64,000 bases of DNA from positions 62,001-126,000 of the forward strand of contig NZ_WWCK01000007.1 in the NCBI RefSeq assembly GCF_009857435.1, in the 5' to 3' direction. Each line of letters begins with the position of its first letter. Position 1 is the first letter of the stretch. Positions 1-7,620 of the stretch are shown one piece after another. Both the position numbers and the translations under genes were made by a program. The notes under the pieces were generated by a model. That model did not search any database, had not been told where the DNA came from, and was given only the letters and a program-made list of their open reading frames with translations. This stretch comes from Duganella rivi (GTDB lineage Bacteria; Pseudomonadota; Gammaproteobacteria; Burkholderiales; Burkholderiaceae_D).

Positions 1-33
1 CAGTGAAAGCCTCACTAACATGAGGAGTTCATC

Positions 34-279
34 ATGGCTATGACAGTTTTCGCGGCTGACGGGACGATTAAGCTGCCGCGATCTATACAGAAAGCACTTG
101 GTCTCAAGGATGGCGATCGCATTGAGCTTTTGAAGTATGAAGATGGGCAAGTCTTAATGATCGCCAAGAATCGATCAATTACTGAACTCAAGGGCATCTT
201 GCCTAGGCTTGATCTAGACTGCTCCGTAGACGAGTTGCTGGAAATCGCGGTGAAACGGGCTGTGAGGGCAGGCAAGTGA
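34..279 (+). CDS. AbrB/MazE-type antitoxin (VapB-like)
   Basis: An 81-residue protein whose N-terminal half has the look of an AbrB/SpoVT swapped-hairpin DNA-binding domain (residues about 3-45, with KLPRSIQKALGLKDGDRIEL). The C-terminal tail would bind the toxin. The start is set by a strong ribosome site, GAGGAG, 7 bases before ATG. Its last bases overlap the GTG start of the adjacent PIN-domain gene by 4 nt, the usual coupled antitoxin-toxin order. Such antitoxins normally repress their own promoter, and a short inverted repeat (AGTGA/TCACT, 2-16) lies just upstream as a possible operator. The toxin partner is broken, so this may now be an orphan antitoxin. The family call is from motif recognition only. 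Confidence 0.8.
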   Translation: MAMTVFAADGTIKLPRSIQKALGLKDGDRIELLKYEDGQVLMIAKNRSITELKGILPRLDLDCSVDELLEIAVKRAVRAGK

Positions 280-670
280 TTGGTCTGGATACCAACGTGC
301 TGCTCAGGTACTTCATGCAAGATGATGCCCAGCAGTATGCACAAGCAGCGTCGTTGATCAATACGTTGTCACGAACTGAGCAAGGATTTGTCAGTCTCGT
401 TGTCGTGGCAGAGTTAGTTTGGGTGTTGAGTTATAGCTTTCAACTCAGGAGAGTTGAGTTACACGCGGTATTAACCCGGCTTGTGAATATGCCTGAGCTG
501 AAGGTTGAAAAGGCTGCGCACGTTTACAGGCGCTACGCCGGTTTAAATTATCGTCAGCGGATTTGGCAGACTGTTTGATTATCGGAATCGCGAGGCACGC
601 CGGCTGCTCGCGCACGGCGACCTTTGATCGCAAGGCAGCCAAGCTGCCCGGCGCGTTCTATATCGGTTAA
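276..670 (+). pseudogene. Frameshifted PIN-domain toxin (VapC-like)
   Basis: Translation from GTG 276 begins IGLDTNVLLRYF, the PIN-domain start with the first catalytic Asp, and continues to VVVAELVWVL with the conserved Glu. The frame then ends at 578. The expected C-terminal PIN signature continues in another frame from about 552: SADLADCLIIGIARHAGC followed by TATFDRKAAKLPGA, ending at 670. All four acidic residues of the ribonuclease site are therefore present but split between two frames. Total length is 395 nt, one short of a 131-codon gene, so a single-base loss at about 540-558 is the simplest explanation. A sequencing error is the main alternative. PIN toxins cleave RNA; here that activity is predicted to be lost. 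Confidence 0.85.
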
Positions 671-786
671 GCGCGGACGATCAGCGCGGTCAGGGTGATG
701 GCCAGGCCGACCAGCATCACGGCGGCGCCGGTCAGGGCGGCGGGATGGAAGCGGCGGGATACGGTCGGGATTTTTTTGATCGGCAT
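667..786 (-). CDS. Small single-pass membrane protein, 39 aa
   Basis: A short reading frame starting MPIKKIPTVSRRFHPA and followed by one hydrophobic helix (about residues 16-38) to the C terminus. A very good ribosome site, AAGGAG, lies 6 bases before the ATG at 786, which favours this start over the longer upstream ORF. The basic N terminus suggests an N-in orientation. Its stop codon shares the bases TTAA with the end of the vapC remnant (667-670). I do not recognise a family, and no function can be assigned. Confidence 0.55.
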   Translation of the reverse strand: MPIKKIPTVSRRFHPAALTGAAVMLVGLAITLTALIVRA

Positions 787-952
787 GGCTGGCTCCTTCT
801 TGGCTTGGGGTAACACTTGCCTCAAGGGTAACCTGCCACTAGTTTCCAATCTATACATGGCGCTGTATCAAAAGTAAGCACTTGTAACGCCGAGGCGACG
901 AGGGTTGCATTTCTGGCACAAAATACCTGTAGGGCCGCGCAGCGGAAAGCCC

Positions 953-958
953 TATAAT
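953..958 (+). promoter_or_regulatory. Likely -10 box of the permease promoter
   Basis: A perfect TATAAT lies 45 bases before the permease start. No good -35 hexamer is found at the usual spacing, so only the -10 element is supported. The 787-1002 gap holds nothing else that I can identify. Confidence 0.4.
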
Positions 959-1002
959 CGCTGTGTTTTTGCCCGAACATATACTCCCACAAGGAATTGC
1001 CT

Positions 1003-2460
1003 GTGAACCAAACGCTGGTCCAGAAACTGACCCGTACCAAGCCGGTCGACAATAAAAACACCGAACAAGCTTCCAGCAGCAATGGCCTGCACCGCTCCAT
1101 AGGCCTGTTTCCCCTGACGATGATCGGCGTCGGCGCCACCATCGGCACCGGTATTTTCTTCACGATGGTGGAGGCCGTTCCCAAGGCCGGCCCTTCCGTG
1201 ATTCTGTCCTTCCTGATCGCTGCGATTACCGCTGGCTTGACCGCGCTGTGCTACGCCGAGCTGTCGTTCCGCATTCCAGCCTCGGGCTCCTCGTATTCGT
1301 TTGCCTACGCCACCGTGGGCGAGTTCCTGGCCTTCATCATGGCCGCCTGCCTGCTGCTCGAATATGGTCTTGCGGCCAGCGCCACCGCGATCGGCTGGTC
1401 GGACTATCTGAACAACTTCCTCAACAACGCCTTCGGCTGGCACATCCCCGAGCTGCTGCGCACGCCGATGATCGTCTCGACCGCGCACGGCATCGAGATC
1501 CACACCGGCCACATCAACCTGCCGCCGATTATCCTGGTCTGCCTGTGCTGCGTGCTGCTGGTGCGCGGCGCCAAGGAATCGGCCACCACCAACGCCATCA
1601 TGGTGCTGGTCAAGCTGGCCATCCTGATCTTCTTCGTCGTAATCGCGTTTAGCGGTTTTGACATCAACAACTTCCACCCGTTCTTCAGCCCGGACGGCGG
1701 CACCCACTTCACCGGCATGGCCGGCGTGACGGCGGCTGCGGCGACTGTGTTCTTTTCCTTCATCGGCCTGGACACCGTGGCCACTGCCGGCGAAGAAGTA
1801 CGCAATCCAACCCGCAATGTGCCGATTGGTATCCTGGCCGCGCTGGGCATCGTTACCTTGTTCTACATGCTGGTGGCGGTGGCCGCGATGGGCGCGCAGC
1901 CTGCGGCTAAATTTGCCGGTCAAGAAGCCGGCCTGGCCGTGATCCTGCAAAACGTCACCGGTCAAACCTGGCCGGCGCTGGTGCTGGCGGCGGGCGCGGT
2001 GATCTCGGTGTTCAGCGTGACGCTGGTGACCATCTACGGCCAGACCCGCATCCTGTACGCGATTTCCAAGGACGGCCTGATTTCGCCGTCGTTCCGCAAG
2101 GTAAGCGCACGTACCGGTTCGCCGGTGCAGAACACGCTGATCGTCTGTATCGTGGTTGGCCTGGTGGCCGGCTTTGTTGACGCGACCTTCTTGTGGGACA
2201 TGGTCAGCATGGGCACGCTGACGGCGTTTATCGTGGTGTCGCTGGCGGTGCCGGTGATGCGCCGCAAGGAAGGCCCGTCTGCAGTGAAGGGCTTCCGCGT
2301 GCCGGGCGGCCCTTACTTGGTGCCGGGCCTGAGTATTGCGGCTTGCTTGTATCTGATGTTCGGTTTGTCGATGACGACTTACACCGTGTTCGTGATCTGG
2401 ATGAGCGCGGCGATTTTGACTTACTTCCTGTATGGGATGCGTAACTCGCGCTTGAACTAA
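1003..2460 (+). CDS. APC-superfamily amino-acid permease
   Basis: A 485-residue inner-membrane transporter of the amino acid-polyamine-organocation superfamily, resembling the cationic amino acid transporter branch (YfnA/CAT-like). The first helix carries the family motif GVGATIGTGIFF (about residues 41-52), followed by roughly 12 hydrophobic segments. The GEEVRNPTRNVPIGI motif after the sixth segment (about 265-280) is typical of the branch. I chose GTG 1003 because AAGGA sits 7 bases upstream; TTG 997 would overlap that site. The gene stands alone and ends in a strong terminator. Substrate cannot be read from sequence; basic amino acids or a broad range are plausible. Confidence 0.85.
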   Translation: MNQTLVQKLTRTKPVDNKNTEQASSSNGLHRSIGLFPLTMIGVGATIGTGIFFTMVEAVPKAGPSVILSFLIAAITAGLTALCYAELSFRIPASGSSYSFAYATVGEFLAFIMAACLLLEYGLAASATAIGWSDYLNNFLNNAFGWHIPELLRTPMIVSTAHGIEIHTGHINLPPIILVCLCCVLLVRGAKESATTNAIMVLVKLAILIFFVVIAFSGFDINNFHPFFSPDGGTHFTGMAGVTAAAATVFFSFIGLDTVATAGEEVRNPTRNVPIGILAALGIVTLFYMLVAVAAMGAQPAAKFAGQEAGLAVILQNVTGQTWPALVLAAGAVISVFSVTLVTIYGQTRILYAISKDGLISPSFRKVSARTGSPVQNTLIVCIVVGLVAGFVDATFLWDMVSMGTLTAFIVVSLAVPVMRRKEGPSAVKGFRVPGGPYLVPGLSIAACLYLMFGLSMTTYTVFVIWMSAAILTYFLYGMRNSRLN

Positions 2461-2473
2461 GGCGTTAAAACTT

Positions 2474-2534
2474 AAAAAGCCCCCGTCAGCCTGAACGCGC
2501 TCAAGATCGCGCTCAGTGCCGACGGGGGCTTTTT
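2474..2534. terminator. Bidirectional intrinsic terminator
   Basis: Perfect 14-base arms (AAAAAGCCCCCGTC and its complement) frame a 33-base middle. The hairpin is flanked by A-tracts on one side and T-tracts on the other, so it can terminate both the permease on + and the small genes converging on -. Confidence 0.85.
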
Positions 2535-2560
2535 GCCATTTTGCTCAGTAACTTTGCAGC

Positions 2561-2659
2561 TTATTCTGCCTTGGTTTCTGGTTTGCCGCCCAGGTAGAGG
2601 CGCAGTACCAGACCGGACAGGGCGATTGCAGCAGGCAGGTTTTCGATGATGGTCAGCAT
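2561..2659 (-). CDS. Very small hydrophobic protein, 32 aa
   Basis: Starts MLTIIENLPAAIALSG and carries one hydrophobic stretch (residues 3-25) before a short polar tail ending KAE. A strong AGGAG site lies 6 bases before the ATG. It sits 33 bases downstream of the 73-residue gene on the same strand and ends before a shared terminator, so the two probably form a small operon. No family is recognised. Ribosome site, position and terminator make it a credible gene despite its size. Confidence 0.55.
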   Translation of the reverse strand: MLTIIENLPAAIALSGLVLRLYLGGKPETKAE

Positions 2660-2692
2660 AGTATTCTCCTAAAAATAAATTCGTAAATTCGA

Positions 2693-2914
2693 TTAGCCGC
2701 GGGAAGCGAAGTAACGCAGTTCAGCAGACAGGCTCGGGGAATGGCGCTCGCAGTCATTGGCCAAGCTGTTGAGCCACCAGATGGTTTCTTCTTTGTTGCG
2801 CTGCGACATAACCGGCTGTACAGCGAACACGGCGTCGAACAGTTGGCGCGCGGCATTGGCAATATTGGCGAAGTAGCCAGTCTCAGCGTAGTTGGTGTAG
2901 GTCGTAGTGCTCAT
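2693..2914 (-). CDS. Hypothetical protein, 73 aa
   Basis: A soluble, helical-looking protein: an N-terminal Thr/Tyr-rich segment (MSTTTYTNYAETGYF), a middle helix (NIANAARQLFDAVFAV), and a C-terminal half with WWLNSLANDCER and the end motif LSAELRYFASRG. Small proteins with a similar ELR-F-ASRG ending are familiar to me from Oxalobacteraceae, but I know no function. GGAG lies 6 bases before ATG 2914. It is probably co-transcribed with the 32-residue gene just downstream. Confidence 0.65.
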   Translation of the reverse strand: MSTTTYTNYAETGYFANIANAARQLFDAVFAVQPVMSQRNKEETIWWLNSLANDCERHSPSLSAELRYFASRG

Positions 2915-2991
2915 CAGAAGCTCCGTAAATATTCGTTTGATGCGTTGCAGTATGCGCGCTCTCCAGTAATAAATAAACTTTTGATTTATGA

Positions 2992-3013
2992 TACGAGTAA
3001 TAAGTTATTCGTA
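2992..3013. promoter_or_regulatory. AT-rich inverted repeat upstream of the small-gene operon
   Basis: Nine-base arms TACGAGTAA and TTATTCGTA with one mismatch and a 4-base centre lie in the 225-base gap between the divergent small-gene operon and the diguanylate cyclase. The surrounding bases are unusually AT-rich for this genome, as expected of a promoter region. It may be an operator for either direction. Confidence 0.35.
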
Positions 3014-3139
3014 TAACTCCACGTTTCTCCTATGAAAAGGTGGTGCTTAAGAGCAACGCCAAGGCGCTGATTTTTTTGGCAGCCAAACTTCCTTGCGGTA
3101 TGATTGCTGTCCTTTTGGCAATGTTCTAATGGGGTTGGG

Positions 3140-4438
3140 ATGTCTCTGCGCACAAAATTCATGCTGGCCTTGTTGTTGACCGGACTGGCGGCGGTAGCGA
3201 TGGTGGGCGGCCTGGCCTACGTCGGCATGACCAAGAAGGTGGATAGCATCCGGCGTGAGCAGGCAGCAGAGCATTTCCATGCGACCGTCACCGCGTATCT
3301 GCAACAGTACGGCAGCTGGCAGGCCAGCCCCGGCCGCGACGGTTTCGATGAGTACATGCGTTCCGGCGACCGTCCGCCGCCGCTGTCGGACGGCGCGCAA
3401 GGCGAGGAGCGCCGCCCGCCGCCACCGCCTCAGGGCGGCGAGGGCCGGCCTCGCGCTGGCGAGCCGCCATTCCGCTTCATCCTGGCCGATCAGGATTACC
3501 GCGTGCTGCTGGGCGCCGGCGTGTATCACCCCGGCGAGCCGCTGCCCGACGCGGCGCGCAAGGACGCGCGCGCCGTCACCGTCAATGGCAGCGTGGTGGC
3601 CTATGTGTCGCCGGAAGGCGTGATCACGCCGAGCAAGCAGGAACTCCAATACCTGGCGGCGATGCGCGACGCGCTGTGGTTCGGCGTCAGCGCCGCTGCG
3701 GTGCTGGCCGTGGCGCTTGGCCTGCTGTTGAGCCGCAGCTTGGGCCGCACGCTGGGCTGCCTGACCGACGCCGTGCGCGCCATGCATGGCGGCTCGCTGC
3801 TGCAGCGCGTGCCGGTGCAAGGCAAGGACGAAGTGGCCGAACTGGCCGCCGCCTTCAACGACATGAGCGAGAAGCTGGCGCGCAGCCACAAGGAACTACA
3901 GGATTCGCACCAGACCATCCTGCTGCAAGCGGAGCAAATGCGCGAGCTCAGTGTGCGCGATGCGCTGACCAAGCTGCACAACCGCCGCCACTTCGACGAG
4001 CAGGCTTCCACGCTGTTCAGCCACGCGGTGCGCCACAAGCGCCCACTGAGCGTGGTGATCGGCGATATCGATTACTTCAAGAAGATTAACGACCAGTTCT
4101 CGCACGCCACTGGCGACGCGGTGCTGCGCCAGGTCGGCGAAATCCTGCGCAGCCATATGCGCTTGAGCGACTTGGTGGCGCGCTACGGCGGCGAGGAGTT
4201 CGTGATCGCTTTCCCGGAGACTGAATTGCCGCAAGCGGCAGCGCTGTGCGACAAGCTGCGCGGGATGATCGAATCCTTCCCATGGCACCAGGTGCACCCG
4301 GAGTTGAAGGTCACCATGAGTATGGGCGTGTATGCCGATCTCGCGGCAGGCACGGCGGAGGCCATGCTGCAAAAGGCCGACGCGCTGCTGTACCGCGCCA
4401 AGGAGACGGGCCGCAACCGCGTCTGCTTCGCGGCTTGA
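3140..4438 (+). CDS. Membrane diguanylate cyclase (HAMP-GGDEF)
   Basis: A 432-residue protein predicted to make cyclic di-GMP from GTP. Order: N-terminal membrane helix (about 8-30), periplasmic sensor region with a proline-rich insert (RRPPPPPQGGEGRP, about 95-108), second membrane helix (about 185-207), HAMP linker, short coiled coil, and GGDEF domain. The active site reads GGEEF (about residue 349), a catalytically competent variant. RLSD five residues upstream is an intact inhibitory I-site for product feedback. I chose ATG 3140 because the protein then opens directly into the signal anchor. It abuts the convergent EamA gene with no gap. The signal sensed is unknown. Confidence 0.87.
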   Translation: MSLRTKFMLALLLTGLAAVAMVGGLAYVGMTKKVDSIRREQAAEHFHATVTAYLQQYGSWQASPGRDGFDEYMRSGDRPPPLSDGAQGEERRPPPPPQGGEGRPRAGEPPFRFILADQDYRVLLGAGVYHPGEPLPDAARKDARAVTVNGSVVAYVSPEGVITPSKQELQYLAAMRDALWFGVSAAAVLAVALGLLLSRSLGRTLGCLTDAVRAMHGGSLLQRVPVQGKDEVAELAAAFNDMSEKLARSHKELQDSHQTILLQAEQMRELSVRDALTKLHNRRHFDEQASTLFSHAVRHKRPLSVVIGDIDYFKKINDQFSHATGDAVLRQVGEILRSHMRLSDLVARYGGEEFVIAFPETELPQAAALCDKLRGMIESFPWHQVHPELKVTMSMGVYADLAAGTAEAMLQKADALLYRAKETGRNRVCFAA

Positions 4439-5356
4439 TCAGGCTTTGCGGTCTAGCCAGCGGCCGCCGAACATGGTGCAGACCAGCGCTGCGACAATCA
4501 GCGCGATGCCCGCCCACTGCCAGCCGGTGATAACGTCACCGAGGGCCAGCATGCCCGACGTGATGCCGACCACCGGCACGCCCAGGCTAAATGGCGCAAC
4601 GCGATTGACCGGATGGCGCTTGAGCAGCCGTGTCCACAGCGCGTAGCCGACGATGGTGGACATCCAGCCGATGTAGGCCACCGCTATCCATGCGGAGAAC
4701 GGCGCATCAACCCACTGCCAGCGCGTGGCCGGATCGTCAAAAGCCAGCGACAGCAGCACGAAGGGAATAATCGGCACCGCGCCGCACCACACGATAAAGC
4801 TGATCACGTCAAAGCCCGGCGAAGCTTTCTGCGCGCTGCGCACCACGATGTTGGAGACGGCCCACAAGGCGGCGCCGGTCAGGCATAGCGCAAAGCCGGC
4901 AGGCGTGATGTCGCTGGCGCTAACGGATTGCAGCGAGCTGGCAGCGAAGCACAGCAAGCCCAGTGCAGCCAGTGCAAGGCCAGCCAACAGTGCGCGGCTG
5001 GTGCGTTCTTTCAGCAGCATGAAGCTGAAGATGGCGGTGAAGAAAACCTGCGTTTGCAGGATCACCGACGCCAGCGAGGCGGACATGCCGACTTTCAGCG
5101 ACAGGAAAAGGAAGCCGAATTGGCCCACGCCCTGACTCAGGCCGTAGGCGATCACCCACTTCGGCGCCAGCTTGGGCGGCTTGATGAAGAGGATCAGCGG
5201 CAGGATGGCGAACACATAGCGCGCCGCGCCCATTTGAAATGGCGTCAGGCTGCGCAAGCCGACTTTCATGGCGACGAAGTTGGTGCCCCAGATGATGACG
5301 ACCAGCAGGGCGGACAGCAGGTCGCGGGTGGTGAAGGAGGACGATGAGGAGTTCAT
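4439..5356 (-). CDS. EamA-family (DMT) metabolite exporter
   Basis: A 305-residue inner-membrane protein with about ten hydrophobic helices in two EamA repeats. The first repeat opens with VVIIWGTNFVAMKVGLRSL and the second with GAALWAVSNIVVRSAQ, both typical of the drug/metabolite transporter superfamily and close to the EamA (cysteine/O-acetylserine exporter) branch. It begins 9 bases after the FUSC gene on the same strand, so the two are probably one operon. Its stop codon directly abuts that of the convergent diguanylate cyclase. Substrate is unknown. Confidence 0.82.
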   Translation of the reverse strand: MNSSSSSFTTRDLLSALLVVIIWGTNFVAMKVGLRSLTPFQMGAARYVFAILPLILFIKPPKLAPKWVIAYGLSQGVGQFGFLFLSLKVGMSASLASVILQTQVFFTAIFSFMLLKERTSRALLAGLALAALGLLCFAASSLQSVSASDITPAGFALCLTGAALWAVSNIVVRSAQKASPGFDVISFIVWCGAVPIIPFVLLSLAFDDPATRWQWVDAPFSAWIAVAYIGWMSTIVGYALWTRLLKRHPVNRVAPFSLGVPVVGITSGMLALGDVITGWQWAGIALIVAALVCTMFGGRWLDRKA

Positions 5357-5365
5357 CGTCCTATC

Positions 5366-7540
5366 TTAGCTCACGTCGCGCAGGATTGCTTCGCTGTGGA
5401 CGATAATCTTCACGGCATCCGCTTGCAGCAGGCGGATGCGGCGCTGAACCAGCGGCCAGCCAGACCACGGCACTTGCGCCGCTGCCGCAGCGGCGGTCTC
5501 CTGCGCCGACAAGGTCGATGGCGACATCAGCGCGTCTTCGCTCGCCTCAGCCGCATGCGGATCGAGCGCGTGTTCGAGAATCTGCACCACTTGATCGTGG
5601 CTCTCGCTCAGCATGGCGTTGACTGGGCCTGCCGGCAATTCCTTCGCATGGCGGCGCAGGATCGCGCGCAGCGCCGCTACGTGCGCCATCAGCAGGTAGT
5701 TCTGCACGATGAACAGGTTGATGTCTTCCACCGCGCGCTGCTTGCTGGTTGGCTCGTCGAGCATGCGCACCAGCGCGGAGCTGAGCGCTGCGAGAGAATC
5801 CATCAAGCGCTTGCGCTCAATGCGATAGGCGAAATCGTCCTTGCCCTTACCTTGCAGCAGATCGAAGCTGGCCTGCATGTAGCGCAGGTTCACATCCAGC
5901 ACGCCGCGCACGAGGCGTGGCAAGGTTTGGTATTCCCAGTTCGCCAGTACGAAGCTGAACGCCGTCGCTACCGCTGCACCGACGATGGTATCGACCAGCC
6001 GCTCCATGATCAGGTTCTCGTTGCCCGGTGCGAGCAAATACATCTGCAAGAGGATCATCACGCTGACCGCCACCGCCGCGTAGCGATAGCGCAGGTAGAC
6101 AAAGGTCGGCATGGCCACGGTGGACAGCACCAGCGCGCCGAGGATGAAGGCTGGGTAGTTGAGGAACTTGAGGATCAGCGCCGTGATGATGCAGCCGATC
6201 ACCGTGCCGACGATCCGGTCGCGCCGGCGCTGCTTGGTCATGCTGAACGACGGCTTCAGGATAATCACGATGGTCAGCACGATCCAGTAGCTGTGCGCCG
6301 CATACGGCAGCCACGCGCCAACCAGCAGGCCGACCGAAATCGCCATCGCCACCCGCAGCGAGAAGCGGAAGATCGGCGAGTCCCAGCGCAGGTGCGAGAG
6401 GATCATGCGGAACTCGTACTTCTGCTGCGACAGGAACGGGCCCATATCAGCGTCGGCCCAGAACGGCGTGGTGTCGTAGGCCTTCTGGCTGGCTTGGTGC
6501 AGCTCGCCGATCATCTTGATGATGGCGCGGATCTTGTTGCGCTGGGCGCGCAGCACGGCCAACGCCTCTTGCTGCGGCTTGCCTTCGTCGATGCGCTTTT
6601 GGATGGCGGCCAGTTCGGCTTCAATCGCTTCCAGTTCCGGCTCGTAGGTAATCTCAGGATAGGACGATTTTTTGCGTGTCACATCGTAAGCCACCGATTC
6701 AATATCGCGCGCGGCCTTGTAGGCCAGGTCGTGCAGCGTCTTCATCACCGGCGAGTCAACGAGGTGTGCGCGCAGCAGAGCGTAGTCGGTGTGCGTGGAC
6801 AGAATCAGCTCGTACAAATCCAGCATGCAGACGTGAACCTGCACCACGATCGCATCCTTGGCGTTGTTGTGCGAACGCAGGATCAGATCGCGCGATGCTT
6901 GCTGGCGGTCGGCCAGCAGGCTTTGATGGCGAATCAGCTTATTGAATTGTTCGGTGAGGTTGTAGCGCGTGTCGTAGAAGTCGGCCTTGATGTCGATGTA
7001 TGCCGCCAGTTCAAACAGCGCCTCGGCCAGCACCTGCTGCTTGATGCGGTGGCGCAGTATCCACGAGATGCCCATCGCGTAGGCCAAATAAGCCACCGCG
7101 CCCAGCGTGAACAAGCCGGTATGGACGAAGGATTCGCGCACCGTCATCGAGTGCTCCATCGACATCGTCATGATGAACAGCGTGGCCAGTTGCAGCGGCA
7201 TGGACTTGCGCCCGTAGACCACCATCATGCAGGCGGCAAAGCTGACCACCACCAGCATGGTCATGAGCAGCCAGTGATACGGTGCGCACAGGCTAATCAG
7301 CAAAGTGACGGCGCTGCACAGCAGCACCGAGGCGCTCATCTCGTTGAACTTGTGGCGCTGGGGACTGGGCATATCCATCAGCGCGGTGCAGAGCGCGCCG
7401 ATGCAGACCGTCATGGCGACGGCCATGTCGGCAAATTGGAGCGTAATCAGCGTCACGCCCACCAGGCCGGCGGCGAAACGCAAGCCAAGCGAAAAGTAAT
7501 GGCTATAGAAGAAGGTGCGCAGATTGAGTGCGTAATGCAT
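5366..7540 (-). CDS. FUSC-family membrane protein (YccS/fusaric-acid-resistance type)
   Basis: A 724-residue protein with the FUSC architecture: an N-terminal block of about six membrane helices (residues 1-175), a long cytoplasmic helical region (about 175-390), a second helix block (about 395-520) and a cytoplasmic C-terminal domain. Such proteins are inner-membrane components of aromatic-acid or toxic-anion efflux, or uncharacterised YccS-like proteins. I chose ATG 7540 (MHYALNLRTFFYSHYF), with AAGG 8 bases upstream. The longer open frame upstream is Arg-rich and unlike the family. It is probably in an operon with the EamA exporter and perhaps the M14 peptidase 80 bases upstream. No partner membrane-fusion protein is adjacent. 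Confidence 0.8.
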   Translation of the reverse strand: MHYALNLRTFFYSHYFSLGLRFAAGLVGVTLITLQFADMAVAMTVCIGALCTALMDMPSPQRHKFNEMSASVLLCSAVTLLISLCAPYHWLLMTMLVVVSFAACMMVVYGRKSMPLQLATLFIMTMSMEHSMTVRESFVHTGLFTLGAVAYLAYAMGISWILRHRIKQQVLAEALFELAAYIDIKADFYDTRYNLTEQFNKLIRHQSLLADRQQASRDLILRSHNNAKDAIVVQVHVCMLDLYELILSTHTDYALLRAHLVDSPVMKTLHDLAYKAARDIESVAYDVTRKKSSYPEITYEPELEAIEAELAAIQKRIDEGKPQQEALAVLRAQRNKIRAIIKMIGELHQASQKAYDTTPFWADADMGPFLSQQKYEFRMILSHLRWDSPIFRFSLRVAMAISVGLLVGAWLPYAAHSYWIVLTIVIILKPSFSMTKQRRRDRIVGTVIGCIITALILKFLNYPAFILGALVLSTVAMPTFVYLRYRYAAVAVSVMILLQMYLLAPGNENLIMERLVDTIVGAAVATAFSFVLANWEYQTLPRLVRGVLDVNLRYMQASFDLLQGKGKDDFAYRIERKRLMDSLAALSSALVRMLDEPTSKQRAVEDINLFIVQNYLLMAHVAALRAILRRHAKELPAGPVNAMLSESHDQVVQILEHALDPHAAEASEDALMSPSTLSAQETAAAAAAQVPWSGWPLVQRRIRLLQADAVKIIVHSEAILRDVS

Positions 7541-7620
7541 GGCTATGGCCTTGTGGGCAGCTTGCATGCGCACCGCAGGATCGCCACGGTGCGCATGTTG
7601 TGTAACGCAGGGACTAAATT

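Noticed and set aside
914..932. Possible sigma-54 promoter (TGGCAC) before the permease
   Set aside because: The second element, TTGC at the required spacing, is absent. TATAAT at 953 is a simpler promoter.
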